Shown here: one piece after another, positions 10,165 to 19,470 of the stretch
Position numbering within the stretch: the first letter of the stretch is position 1
Layout of the letters: every line of letters starts with the position of its first letter
Assembly (NCBI GenBank): GCA_964058805.1
Contig: CAXKVV010000584.1
Span: forward strand, 1-29,847
Direction of reading: 5' to 3'
From: Schoenoplectus triqueter
Lineage: Eukaryota; Streptophyta; Magnoliopsida; Poales; Cyperaceae
DNA length: 29,847 nucleotides
Position numbers and translations under genes: made by a program
The notes under the pieces: model-generated
Told to the model about the DNA's origin: nothing
The model's database searches: none
The model's input: the letters and a program-made list of their open reading frames with translations, nothing else

Positions 10165-10860
10165 TATATCATGGTTGATGATATATAATATATTATGCAT
10201 GGAAAAAATCAATGTTCGAAGATTATATATGCATCAGTTAACTAGAGAACTATAAATGTATAGATATGTTTAATGATGTATGATCTTTAAATTTACTTTT
10301 CATTTCTTACTTTTTGTTTAATTATTTAATATCTTTGTTGAGATTTTAGCTAGCATTCTGAGCGTATCGTGTGTATATATATAATTTTATTTTGGTTTAA
10401 TCCGTACTTTTACAAGCACGTAGTTTCTAAACCCAATTTCTAGGCAGGGCGGCATGCAAAATTAATTGCTCCGTCGCCGAAGAAAAACAATTCTATTTTC
10501 TTACTTATTTTTTTTGACAAAAAGTCTCTCCGTGCTACTTCATTCCCATTCCCAGAAAATCCCCATCCTGAATGATCACACCTCTATTTAAATTATTTTT
10601 TTGTCTCTTTCCTCATTTAATTTTTTTCCCTCCCTCTTCAAACAGATCTAGGCGATCTCTCCAATATGTTCCTCCTCTCTGATGTGTCTCCAGCGATCTA
10701 TTCTCTCTGATAATCTCTTCAGAAATTTATTTTTTCTCTCTCTGATGATATCTTTCGTCTCTTCAGCGATTTTTTCTGAATTGATTGATGAATCTTAATT
10801 ATATTGTATTCAATGAAACAGTGCAGTTAAATGTATAAATTTGTGTTTTATGATATGAAT
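10165..10860. other. Intergenic, with a pyrimidine-rich block
   Basis: No gene was recognised. Between about 10590 and 10770 the plus strand is very CT-rich (CTCTTCA, CTCTCTGATG and CTTCAGCGAT repeated several times), like a plant 5' leader, but no plausible coding sequence follows. It may be a decayed promoter or leader. Confidence 0.4.
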
Positions 10861-10960
10861 TCTTATGTTTCATTTATCTAAATATAAGAATTCAAATATA
10901 AATGTGATGTATATTTAAATATCTAATGCATATATTTAAATACATATTCATATATCTAAA

Positions 10961-11290
10961 GGGTGGGGATCAATTGACAATGAGTTATCTTAACAATGGA
11001 TGTTCAAATAAATACGAAAAAATCTTAAAAAGAAAATAATTTATAGATGTATTATTCTACTTATAGATTGATGGTCATTCATTTCATCATTGTTTAATAC
11101 TCCATCAAAGATCATCAAATTTTCATATACTTTACAATGGTTTTAATTTAACGGTATTTATTGGACTATCAAATGATAATAAAATTGAATGAAATATCAA
11201 TCTATATAGAAAATCATATTTATAAACTTTTTTATTTTTAATATTTTTTCATATTTATTAAGAAACCCATTGTCAATTAATCCCCACCCA
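10961..11290. mobile_element. Foldback MITE D (330 bp)
   Basis: The left end GGGTGGGGATCAATTGACAA and the right end (reverse complement TGGGTGGGGATTAATTGACA) form a terminal inverted repeat. The similarity continues as ATGAGTTATCTTAACAATGG on the left and AATGGGTTTCTTAATAAATA on the reverse complement of the right. ATCTAAA lies on both sides, either as a target duplication or because the flank is itself an ATCTAAAT repeat. It is related to element K at 28673-28998. Confidence 0.75.
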
Positions 11291-11322
11291 CATCTAAATG
11301 CCTGAATTATTTATTTAAACAC

Positions 11323-11325
<3 letters not shown>

Positions 11326-11384
<59 letters not shown>
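11326..11384 (+). repeat. Compound microsatellite (TA)n(GA)n
   Basis: About 18 TA units are followed by about 11 GA units. The tract separates the minisatellite from foldback element C. Confidence 0.9.
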
Positions 11385-11385
<1 letters not shown>

Positions 11386-11784
11386 TCCGATTATGGTACT
11401 TTGCAAAACATAGAGGCGTTGTGTGCTTTGCACTCTATTTTTAATATCAAGTCGGAAATAATCGATCCGAACCGTTCAATCTAATCTTCATATCAAAATC
11501 TACTAGTAAACCAAATTTTATATTTTTTTAAATTTTTTTGCTATTTTTTTCTAATGAGAAAAAAAATGACTTGATCTGAGAATTCTGGTTCATCAAAAAA
11601 TGACGGTTTTCCCCATATAAAAAAATAGCAAATAAATTCCAAAAAATATAAATTTTGGTTTACTAATAGATTTTGATATGGAGATTAGATTGAACAGTTT
11701 GGATCGATCATTTCTGACTTAAAATTAATAATAATACGCAAAACACACAACGCTCTTGTATTTTGCAAAGCACCATAACCTAAT
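11384..11784. mobile_element. Foldback MITE C (~400 bp)
   Basis: The left end GATTATGGTACTTTGCAAAA and the right end (reverse complement TTATGGTGCTTTGCAAAATA) pair. The inner arms continue with GGCGTTGTGTG(C/T)TTTGC. The core GATCCGAACCGTTCAATCTA (from 11464) is shared with elements I and J. It is flanked by microsatellites and is non-coding. Confidence 0.8.
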
Positions 11785-11789
11785 TATAT

Positions 11790-12208
11790 ATATATAAATC
11801 TACGGTGAGCTTAAGCTCATGGAAGACATCCGTGAGTTTAGCTCAAAAAGTATATCAAATGATCTCCAAATTTTGATTTTTCAATCTCATTAAATTCTTT
11901 ATATTGAAATCTTATAGGGTACAAAAAGTTGGGATGTTTTAAGTTTTTTAAGTCACTCTTTTTAATTTTTGAAAATAATGTACAAATATTGAATATTTTA
12001 TTATTATTTTTGGAGCTGATTTTTAAAAATTAAAAAGAGTGACTTAGAAAACTTGAAACATTTCAAATTTTTGTACCCCACAAGATTTCAATATGAAAAA
12101 TTTAATGAGAGTAAAAAAATCAAAATTTAGAGATCATTTGATATATTTTTTGAGCTAAGTTCACGAAAATCTTCCGTGAGCTTAAGCTCATCATAAATTT
12201 ACTCATAT
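11790..12208. mobile_element. Foldback MITE B (~415 bp, same family as A)
   Basis: Arms begin ACGGTGAGCTTAAGCTCATG and end CCGTGAGCTTAAGCTCATC. It shares with element A the GTGAGCTTAAGCTCA tip, the AGCTCAAAAA stretch, the core TTAAATTCTTTATATTGAAA, and the central GAGCTGATTTT. It lies directly against element C, sharing the short TA tract between them. Confidence 0.82.
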
Positions 12209-12395
12209 ATATATATATATATATATATCTAAATATTGAATCACTTATCTAAATATGTAGTTCAATCTAAACACCTCATGTATATATGTAAATATCTGAG
12301 TTACTTATCTAAATACATATGTCATTTATCTAAATATCTGAGTTATATATCTAAATATATGAATCATTTATCTAAATACTTAATTTAATTTTGAA

Positions 12396-12609
12396 AATAA
12401 TGCATGTGGGTTGGGTGGATGCGATAATTTACTTTTGAAGAGTGGGGATGCGCGTTAGAAGTTTAGATTTTTTTTTTTCAATTTTAATCGGGTTGGTCAG
12501 TGATAAAAGTTAGTTAAGGAAAATTTGTCGGATCCAATTTTTTGGACCCATTTTTTCCTTACTTCTTTGTCGTCGAGAGAAAAAGTGCAAACCCTTTTTA
12601 ACTCTTTTC
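12396..12609. other. Intergenic, nothing recognised
   Basis: Short spacer with a T-tract near 12470. No repeat or gene was identified. Confidence 0.4.
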
Positions 12610-13050
12610 GGGTGTGTTTGGATGTGTAGAATATCATTGTTCTTGAATAGTAGTATTATTTTTGGATTAATAATTATTCAAACATACAATTAAAATCGAG
12701 AATAGCAGCAGAACAGTACTAATTCGCTAACCCATAGAAAACGTTGGGTTAGCGGATTAGCGTCCATGAGGATAGTGAAAATAATAAAAAAATTATATAT
12801 TTTTATATTAATATGGAGTAGTATTAAATAAATATTATTATTAAATAAAATACTAAAAAAATAATTAATTATTTTAACTATTCTCTCCACCGTTCTCACG
12901 TTTTTATCCAAACAACATTTTACTAACCCGAAAGAGTAAAAAATAGTATTATTCTCATATTTTCCGAGATATCACTAACCTCACACTATTCTCAACTACT
13001 AACCCAAACAGTACTATTTTTACACTAATCCTTTCACCATCCAAACACAC
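12610..13050. mobile_element. Tourist-like MITE N (TIR GGGTGTGTTTGGATG)
   Basis: GGGTGTGTTTGGATG at the left pairs with CATCCAAACACAC at the right (13038-13050). Such ends are common in plant PIF/Harbinger Tourist-like MITEs. The inner arms share AACCCAAACAGTACTA-type sequence only loosely. A stem CGCTAACCCA / TGGGTTAGCG with a 10-nt loop lies at 12725-12754. No clean 3-bp target duplication was fixed. Confidence 0.6.
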
Positions 13051-13109
13051 TTGATTTTTGTTCAGTAAGCTAAGTCATTTTACGATTATTTATTTGACAT
13101 TGTCCATAC

Positions 13110-13517
13110 CAGGGTGGATTTAGCTTGGGCCGGGGGGCAGCTGCCCCCTGAAATTTGAAATACATGATTTTCGGTAATTTGCCCTCCTCGAAATTTTTTC
13201 TGCCCCCTAGATTGTCTGATTAATTTTATTGAGAAAAAATATTTAATATCATGCATAATGAAATAATTATGCAAATATATCAAAATATAAAGTTCTAGAC
13301 GAAAACTTTCTTCATCAACTTGATTATTTATTACTTTGAGTTTTATTTTGTTGTTATTTTTAATATATAAAATATTATTATTTTAATAATATTTTTATTA
13401 GATAAGAATATATATTAAATTATTAATTTTTTATTTAGTATCCGATTAGTTAATGAATTTGAACCCAATAAACTACTACAATCCGATAATTGTCCCCTGA
13501 CAAAATCCTGCATCCGC
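13110..13517 (-). mobile_element. hAT-type MITE, copy P2 (reverse orientation)
   Basis: Reverse-oriented relative of P1. It begins CAGGGTGGATT and has the subterminal palindrome GGGGGGCAGCTGCCCCC. The shared block is reversed here (GCATAATGAAATAATTATGC) and the right end is AATCCTGCATCCGC. The flanking 8-mers GTCCATAC (left) and ATCCATAC (right) match at seven of eight. The right terminus has lost the final CACTG expected from P1. Confidence 0.82.
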
Positions 13518-13529
13518 ATCCATACTCTT

Positions 13530-14084
13530 GACAATATGAAAAAAAAAAGAAATATTCGCATCTTACAAGGATAAACAAGGAGCGACCTGCTATCAGGCAG
13601 GAAATCATTCAGCTGGAAATGTTATGGGATTGACATTAATTATTAGTTAATTAGCTTGGCTTAATCTAGCTACACGGGAATCTATTGTGTATTAATTTTA
13701 ATTACAAACATAAAGACCACTTCTAACCATCTCTTCCTTCTTTAATTTCTTTATTATCTTTTGACGTACCTACTTTTTTAATTTGATTTAATAAAATTAC
13801 ATAGTAAGCTAGGCTCTTCGCCTACTAACTATCTTAGAAAAAATATTTGAAATTGCCCTTTTTGTGGAAATTAAGAGTAATGGTTATGACCATGCAATAT
13901 TTCCAATTTTTCTTAAATACAATAATTAAAAAAATGAAGAATGGAATCCGAAATTATAATTCTAAAACAAGGAAGTTTGTGAATCAAATAAGGTTTTGCA
14001 TTCATTATTTGCGAACCCAAAATGTGGTTTGCATGTTGGATCTATTGTTTGTAACTTTCCGTATTCATAAATTGCTCATTTCGG
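13530..14084. other. Intergenic, nothing firm
   Basis: Includes an open frame of 124 codons running 13847-14221 (plus). It overlaps the inverted repeat at 14093 and has no recognisable domain or codon structure, so I do not call it a gene. Confidence 0.45.
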
Positions 14085-14092
14085 TTTCCAAT

Positions 14093-14311
14093 GCGGAAGT
14101 GGGGGAGATTCAAACTACTTTGAATGAAAATATTGGTTTAAAGTTTTTTAGAGTCGTTGATTTTATATTGAGATTTGTACTTTCAATAAACTCTAAGGTT
14201 CAAAATTCATACTTTAAATAATCATTCTAAATCTCGATGCAAAATTAACGACTCTAAACAATTTTGAACTAACTTCTTGATTCAAAAATTTTTGAACCTC
14301 CCCACTTCCGG
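14093..14311. mobile_element. Inverted-repeat element Q1 (~219 bp)
   Basis: The left arm begins GCGGAAGTGGGGGAGATTC and the right arm ends GAACCTCCCCACTTCCGG. Both arms include TTTAGAGTCGTT or its complement AACGACTCTAAA, and ATTGAGATTT or its complement AAATCTCGAT. The arms are about 90 bp and the loop is short and AT-rich. It is a MITE-like foldback sharing its right end with the neighbouring GC-rich hairpin. Confidence 0.65.
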
Positions 14312-14452
14312 AACCAGATCTGCTGCTGCGCGGCACCGTGCAGCGCAGCACGTGATTCGTTCGATCACTTTGAGATTCATGCTAACTCGAATCTCGAAGT
14401 GATCGAACGGACCACATGCTGCGCTGGTGCCGCGCGACAGCGGATCCGGAAA
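14305..14452. repeat. GC-rich hairpin Q2 (~148 bp)
   Basis: The left arm runs from TTCCGGA through CTGCGCGGCACC, GCGCAGCA and GTTCGATCACTT to GAGATTC. It pairs with the right arm GAATCTCGAAGTGATCGAAC, TGCTGCGC, GGTGCCGCGCGACAG, TCCGGAA. Arms are about 70 bp around a few bases of loop. GC content is far above the surrounding AT-rich DNA. It overlaps the end of element Q1. Confidence 0.7.
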
Positions 14453-15000
14453 ATTGATGACAACCACAGACGACTGATCTTTGAGCACATGTATTTTGGA
14501 AATTAGAAGGATCGGATTAATTTTCGGACTTTAATTGTTTCATATAAAAATGAATATTGGAACGTTATATATGACCTATATATGATTATATGTTTCTTTA
14601 TAAATTTATTTAAAATTGGTTTTCATAATTATCAACAATAAGTAATTGTTAAGGATCCAAAGTTACTTCTGGACCCAAAATTTTATCATCTCTTAGATAT
14701 ATAAAAAAAATAATATATATATACCAGCCGGAACTCGAGGAAAATAATACAACGGGCATCGCACCCCTCTTCTTATCCGTAGAAACGTCACAAATTAGTA
14801 AATTACGACATTTGTTAGAGCTCCATATTAATTAAGTACACCAATTTAGTTAGACAAAATTAGTGAACTAAACACACGGTTTATGATGACATTTCAAACA
14901 TAATTTATTTTACCCATCGACCATCGTGGATACAGCTCTTAACATTTAAACGAGCACAATTATTGTTGGCCCCTTTGGCTGCATCTCCTCTCCATTCCCC
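14453..15000. other. Intergenic, nothing recognised
   Basis: AT-rich sequence. No gene, clear repeat or hairpin was seen. Confidence 0.5.
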
Positions 15001-15008
15001 ACTAAATG

Positions 15009-15396
15009 CAGTGGCAGGGTAGATTATAATAATTTATCAGATTCAAACTCATTAACTAATTGGCTACTAAATAAAAAATTAATAATTTAATATATATTCT
15101 TACTTAATAAAAAAATAATAACATTTTATATATTAAAAATAACAACAAAATAAAGCTCAAAGTTGATGAAGAAAATTTTTGTTTACGTAACTTTAAATTT
15201 TGATATCTTTGCATAATTATTTCATTATGCACGATATTAAATATTTTTTCTCAATAAAAATAATCAGACAATTCATAGGAGAGCAAAAATTTTTTCTAAG
15301 GGGAACAAATTACCGAAAATATTATCGAAAAATACTATTTTTTAAAATCCAAAGAGGAATATGTACCCCTCCTGGATCACATTGGATCCGCCCGTG
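15009..15396 (+). mobile_element. hAT-type MITE, copy P3, with perfect 8-bp target duplication
   Basis: Starts CAGTGGCAGGG and ends TTGGATCCGCCCGTG. The flanking duplication ACTAAATG is perfect (15001-15008 and 15397-15404). Its interior matches P1 over most of its length (CATTAACTAATTGGCTACTA, CATAATTATTTCATTATGCA). The subterminal G/C palindrome of P1 is largely eroded here. Confidence 0.88.
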
Positions 15397-15448
15397 ACTA
15401 AATGGTACTCCCCTCTGGTGACACAGTGCCTCAAAGGATACATACAAG

Positions 15449-15677
15449 TAGAGGTGGCAGAACCCGACCCGACCCGACAAACCCGCCCGACCCGTCCGGA
15501 TCCGAACCCGACCCGACCCGATTTTTTTAAGAAAGTCAAACTGACCCGATCCGACCCGAACCCGACCCGACCCGACCCGAGATCAAATGGCCTTCAATCC
15601 AATCGAAATCTATCAACGATCTGAAAAAACACAACATATAAATTGACCCGACCCGACCCGCCCGATTGCCACCTCTA
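15449..15677 (+). mobile_element. hAT element with ACCCG arrays and perfect 8-bp target duplication
   Basis: Terminal repeats TAGAGGTGGCAG and TTGCCACCTCTA are flanked by the perfect duplication CATACAAG (15441-15448 and 15678-15685). Both halves hold tandem CCGAC / ACCCG pentamers (about 15465-15520, 15542-15580 and 15643-15664). A less repetitive AT-richer centre lies between them. The TAGNGNTGGCA terminus and 8-bp duplication fit hAT. It is non-coding; the apparent Asp-Pro-Thr-Arg-Pro frames are translations of the pentamer. Confidence 0.88.
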
Positions 15678-15685
15678 CATACAAG

Positions 15686-16020
15686 TATTAAGTATACAAC
15701 TTATAATCGTTTGAATTTGGAAAAATGGAGAAGAGTGAACTGGAGAAATCAGAAAAAGCGGGTCGAACAAAGTACGTTGGTTCCAAACCAAAGGAAATCG
15801 ACGTGCATGGTTTCTCTCTCAGGAGAAAGTTGCATTATACCTCATTCGGTTGAATTGAACAAGTAAGAAATAAAGAAAGGGCCCATATCTATCGTGTACT
15901 TTTTTTTATTATTTCTCTTTCGGACTTCCACATTGATACGAAACAAGTATTGCGTAGAATGTTTCTTCAAACAAAAGTTCGGATTTATTATTTGCTTATT
16001 TTAATAAAAAAAAATGTAAA
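15686..16020. other. Intergenic block upstream of the coiled-coil gene, unclassified
   Basis: A plus-strand frame from 15726 reads MEKSELEKSEKAGRTKYVGS and continues for about 20 residues before a stop. It looks more protein-like than its surroundings, but I do not recognise it. It could be a fragment of captured coding sequence or part of a distal promoter. A GGCCCA motif occurs near 15890. Confidence 0.3.
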
Positions 16021-16047
16021 CTGAAAGAACATTATCGGGCCTTATCT

Positions 16048-16301
16048 TGGGCCTATGTGTTCAAAGTTCAAACTGCGTTCAAGTAAAAAAAATAGAACTT
16101 AATTGTAACTGTAGTAAAACCCATACCATTTTTTATGGGCCGGGCCGTCTTCTGGTAACTAGTCTCCATTACACTGGAGACGTTAGGAGTTTTATACTGG
16201 AGAAGTTTTGTCAATTCTGGTCGACTAAAGATGAAGATAGTTGGGAGAATATGGTCCCCACAAGTCATAATGATGTAATAATGCATCCTCTGTGGGGCCC
16301 A
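16048..16301 (+). promoter_or_regulatory. Site II-like TGGGCC/GGCCCA elements of the coiled-coil gene promoter
   Basis: TGGGCC occurs at 16048-16053 and 16136-16141 and its complement GGCCCA at 16296-16301. All lie within 0.5 kb upstream of the putative 5' UTR. In plants such Site II motifs, often with a telo-box, are typical of genes active in growing cells. The role here is inferred. Confidence 0.5.
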
Positions 16302-16489
16302 ACTTTCAGTGTCTCATCCGGGGACCACAACAATGACAAAACTTGGTTAAAAGAAACGCGAAGAAAATTAAATGTCACAAAATCAAAATCAACCAAAAGC
16401 GACGATGCAAAACAAATGAGAAATAGAAAAGTAGAAAAAGCAAATAAAATAAACGAGAAAACAATGGCAGAGATGGGGACACCAAGGCG

Positions 16490-16579
16490 GCTTTTTTTCC
16501 ATCTTCCCTGAAATCGAAGGCACCCAATTGACAAACCCTAACCAACGATCGACCTTCGCATCGCAGATCGGATAATAAG
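16490..16579 (+). other. Putative 5' UTR exon of the coiled-coil gene
   Basis: The leader-like sequence TTTTTTTCCATCTTCCCTGA runs to GATAATAAG followed by the donor GTTTGT at 16580. The intron would end at the acceptor AACAG (16580-17374), and exon 2 starts 27 bp before the ATG. The exon start is not defined by the sequence. A plant 5' UTR intron of about 0.8 kb is common. Confidence 0.5.
16533..16540 (+). promoter_or_regulatory. Telo-box AAACCCTA
   Basis: A perfect telo-box inside or just before the 5' UTR exon of the coiled-coil gene, downstream of the Site II motifs. This combination recurs in plant housekeeping promoters. Confidence 0.55.
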
Positions 16580-17374
16580 GTTTGTTTTAATTCATTCTTG
16601 ATCTTTGTTTTACTTCGATTCAATTTGTGGGAATGATATTTTTGGTTCTGGTACTCAGTTCAATCAAAAAGGGAGTTTAATTAAACTATTATTTTTTCTG
16701 TTAACATTCTCTCGAACATGCTGTCAAGTTCTTTTAAGTATAGTTGCTGTAATATAGAGAACACATTTTTCATAGCTATAGATAGTATGACATATTATTG
16801 TTTAGTTATATTAAAATTAAATAATTTAACTAGTTCGAAGTTGAACGTTTAATACTGCTTCACAGTTTAAAACTTTAAATAATTGAATTAATTAAGTTAA
16901 TTGTCCATTATATTATAGTGGCATACTATGATTTCAGTACCCTACTATTTGCCTGTCTTTATAGGCACTTTGTCTGCTTACTAGCATGAATTTATCAAAG
17001 CATTTTGGTATCAGTTGTCCTTTTACACTTGTGAAATAGAACTCTTGTGAGAGATGTATGATTTCCGGATATTGCACCATACTGGCACGTATCTGTGTCT
17101 TTAAATGGTACCACCGTATATAGTGCTCATCATTCTTCTTTTCATACATTGGCAATAGCACATTCTGTACCAGCTTTTCTGTATTGGCAAAATAGGAGAT
17201 CTTTTTTTGTGCTAGATCAGCATTCTTGCAGTCTACTATTATGTGTTTATCACAAAGAACATGCACTGAAAAGCTCCATAGTTTAAATCTTCTCGCAACT
17301 CTCTTCTTTCTTTGATATAATGAATGCTTTTAGTGTCACTCCTCTTAACATGTATCTTTTATTAAAATCAACAG
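16580..17374 (+). other. Putative 5' UTR intron of the coiled-coil gene
   Basis: Bounded by GTTTGT and TCAACAG. T-rich sequence with no coherent coding frame. A short open frame on the opposite strand (16934-17266) has no recognisable domain and is taken as chance. Confidence 0.5.
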
Positions 17375-17401
17375 TTAAGTTTCATCAACAAAAGGATACT
17401 A

Positions 17402-19470
17402 ATGGAGAATAGACTAAATCAGACCGAACGGATAGGTCAATTGGAGAGCCAACAATGCCAAATCAACACAATGAATGAAAAGTATACCAACTTGGGTACC
17501 TCTGAAGAAGATTCAAGAAGGGAACTTGAGCACCTCCAGCGGCGGGTCAAAACCATAGCCGCTCTTTTAAATTATCTAAAGTCTAAGGTTAGAATAATAG
17601 AAATTCCTGATTTTGCAAACACATCATGTGGGATCAAGCACCAAGAAAACATTGGCCTAGTTGAAGAAAATAATACCTTAAGAACAAGCTGTGGTAATGA
17701 TGGAGCTGTAGACGATATTTTGAAGTCAGTGCATATTGTGACCGATGTTATGGAGGCACTGGTGGAACGGGTTGTTACTGCAGAGTCTGAGGCTAGGACA
17801 GAGAAGGAAAAGGTGAGGCTAGGGTTAGAGGAGATAAGGACAAAGACGGTCCAGATTGAGTACATGTCAGCTCGGGTAGAGGAGATGGAGAGGTTTGTTA
17901 ACAGTGTTTTTCTTCTTTTTGTTTTTATTTTTTCTATGAAACAATACCTATTATGTTCAAGAGTGTTAATGGGCATAATTTAGGTGATACTTTTGACCTG
18001 GTAATATTCCAGGTAAGGACTTGCTAAATTGAAAACTGGTTAGGAAAGGTGTTTATTTATATTATTCTATGTTTACATGAGAGTTAAATTCTATCATTTA
18101 TAGACCTTTTCAGCTTGAAAAAGGAACTGAACCTGGACCAAGGTAAAGCACATACCATTGAACTAATCTGTTTTGGGAGGCAAATCTGTTCAATTTACAT
18201 GCATTGCATTTTATCTCAGGGATTTACATTGGCATAACTATTTTTGTTTCCAAAAAAGGTTTTCTGTTGGGGCAAATACCCTGCTAAGCGAGATGCGAAG
18301 CCGGGTGGAGGAGATGGTTTTGGAGACTACACGGCAGAGGCAGCGCGCAACAGAAAATGAGGCTGAGTTATCACGTGTTAAACAGGATTTTGAGTCTCTG
18401 CGGTCATATGTCGGCACATTGATAAGTGCCAGGGAGAGCATCCTGTCATCAGAGAAGCAGCTTCAGTCTGTTGAGAAACTTTTTGACAGGTTTCGTTGAT
18501 TATTCTTTTCTTTTCTTGAGTAGTTACTTCTATGTTGATACATAAACCATCAGGTGGGCATTTGATTAGTCTTACAAGCTGGCTTAATATGAAATAAAAG
18601 GCAGGAAAAGATTAAAAATAACAGATTTGAGTATGCTGGTCTGTGATTGGCCCAAGTGGTGGTGGAAAATTCTGGTTTGGGTTAGATCATGAATATCATA
18701 TTATTTTTCACGAATGGTCAGATTGGACTAGACCTGACATGAGGTTTTCATGGATGATTAAACTTGCTTCTGACACGTCTTGTCATACTTAAAAAAATTT
18801 AATATTCATCTGTTGCTTTAGACCAACCCAACTCATACAGCGTTTAGAGTTTAGACTTGAGACCAACATGTTTGATTAAATTGGTCATGACCTTACCTGA
18901 CTCGGTACATAATTGACGGTGAGCTGGAGCATATCAAACGGACCCTCAAAACTATTGGTCGGTATAAAGAAGGGCCAATTCGAGTTGTTACTGCCACACC
19001 TATTTGGGTCCCAAAGGGTGTTCTGGTAGGTTGACAAGTATTTTGCAAAATAATACCAAATATTTTACATATCAATAGTAATCCCAGCTTTTGATGTTTT
19101 TATTACTAATGAGCAGCATTTTCGAGTCCTTCATGATAATTCTTGAACCAAGCTTTAAGAAGATTTGGCTTGAGTTTAGCTTTACATTCCTTCAAGGTTT
19201 TGGTCACGTGTATGCCATCAGCTTTAAAGCATCCATCTGAAAATGTAAGGTTTCCAGTTTTCATATTTTTCATGTAACTTTCTGATGAATGACAGGATGA
19301 CGGCCAAGAACTCTCAACTGGAGAATGAGAAAGCACAGAAAGAGGCTGAGGTGCAGAAGCTGTTTGAAGAGAATGTGCGACTAAGAGCTCAATTAGATCA
19401 GAAAGAGGCACAGCTTATTGCGATGAATGAGCAGTTCAAGTTTATGGCCATAAATGACCGTAATTATTAG
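17402..19470 (+). CDS. Coiled-coil protein (myosin heavy chain-related-like), 298 residues
   Basis: Plant protein of unknown biochemical role, probably a structural or adaptor coiled coil. Coding exons are 17402-17892, 18259-18489 and 19296-19470. They total 897 nt, with phase-matching GT-AG junctions (MER-F and FDR-M), giving 298 residues and a TAG stop. Nearly the whole chain is charged and heptad-like: residues 1-60 (NRLNQTERIGQLESQQ, RRELEHLQRRVKTIAALLNY), 120-164 (MEALVERVVTAESEARTEKE) and 166-298 (LLSEMRSRVEEMVLETTRQR, LENEKAQKEAEVQKLFEENV, LRAQLDQKEAQLIAMNEQ). No signal peptide or transmembrane segment is seen. It resembles short plant proteins annotated as myosin heavy chain-related, although it has no motor domain. 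The ATG sits 27 bp inside its exon, and the frames past each donor (to 17983 and 18499) are intron read-through. Confidence 0.78.
17893..18258 (+). other. Intron between coding exons 1 and 2, with an optional 39-nt exon
   Basis: The intron runs from GTTTGT to CAAAAAAG. Inside it, TTTATAG / 39 nt / GTAAAG (exon 18104-18142) has proper splice borders and keeps the reading frame. It would add PFQLEKGTEPGPR-like sequence after Arg164. A shorter version using the CAG acceptor at 18113 would break the frame. The simple model without it is preferred because the coiled coil is then continuous. Confidence 0.4.
18890..19035 (+). pseudogene. Exon-like fragment, sense strand, unknown origin
   Basis: The frame opening after a TGA near 18890 reads LTRYIIDGELEHIKRTLKTI and then GRYKEGPIRVVTATPIWVPK, followed by GVLVG and a stop. 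A GTAGGT donor-like site follows GTTCTG. The composition looks like real protein sequence, but I cannot name the family. It may be a captured or decayed exon. Confidence 0.35.
19106..19236 (-). pseudogene. Exon-like fragment, antisense strand, unknown origin
   Basis: After the acceptor CATTTTCAG the minus strand reads DGCFKADGIHVTKTLKECKA, then KLKPNLLKAWFKNYHEGLEN, then AAH and a TAG stop. It looks like a terminal exon of some gene inserted in reverse. No family was recognised. Confidence 0.35.

Larger units (their letters stand above)
10870..12395 (+). repeat. ATCTAAAT-type minisatellite interrupted by three foldback elements
   Basis: Irregular units built on (T)ATCTAAATA(C/T), about 20-25 bp apart, occur at 10870-10960, 11291-11320 and 12225-12390. 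In the last stretch at least seven units are visible. The intervening blocks are foldback elements D, C and B, so the minisatellite was probably continuous before they inserted. Confidence 0.65.
18490..19295 (+). other. Intron between coding exons 2 and 3, holding exon-like fragments
   Basis: An 806-bp intron bounded by GTTTCG and GACAG. It contains a plus-strand protein-like stretch (about 18890-19035) and a minus-strand stretch (19106-19236) preceded by a good acceptor. Neither belongs to the coiled-coil frame. Confidence 0.55.

Noticed and set aside
13590..13610. CCTGCTATCAGG resembling the left flank of element P4
   Set aside because: The match to 23815-23826 is short and there is no extended similarity; coincidence.
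13847..14221. 124-codon open frame on the plus strand
   Set aside because: It runs into one arm of the Q1 inverted repeat and has no protein-like composition or known domain.
15342..15624. Asp-Pro-Thr-Arg-Pro-rich frames
   Set aside because: They come from ACCCG pentamer arrays of the 15449-15677 element.
15686..15900. Organellar DNA insertion upstream of the coiled-coil gene
   Set aside because: The text looks coding-like but I could not match it to a plastid or mitochondrial gene; left unclassified.
16047..16511. 154-codon open frame on the plus strand upstream of the coiled-coil gene
   Set aside because: It overlaps the Site II promoter region and a GC-normal leader, has no recognisable domain, and an overlapping frame runs on the opposite strand; taken as chance.
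17572..17976. 134-codon minus-strand frame
   Set aside because: It is the antisense shadow of coiled-coil exon 1; the sense frame has heptads and consistent splice phases.
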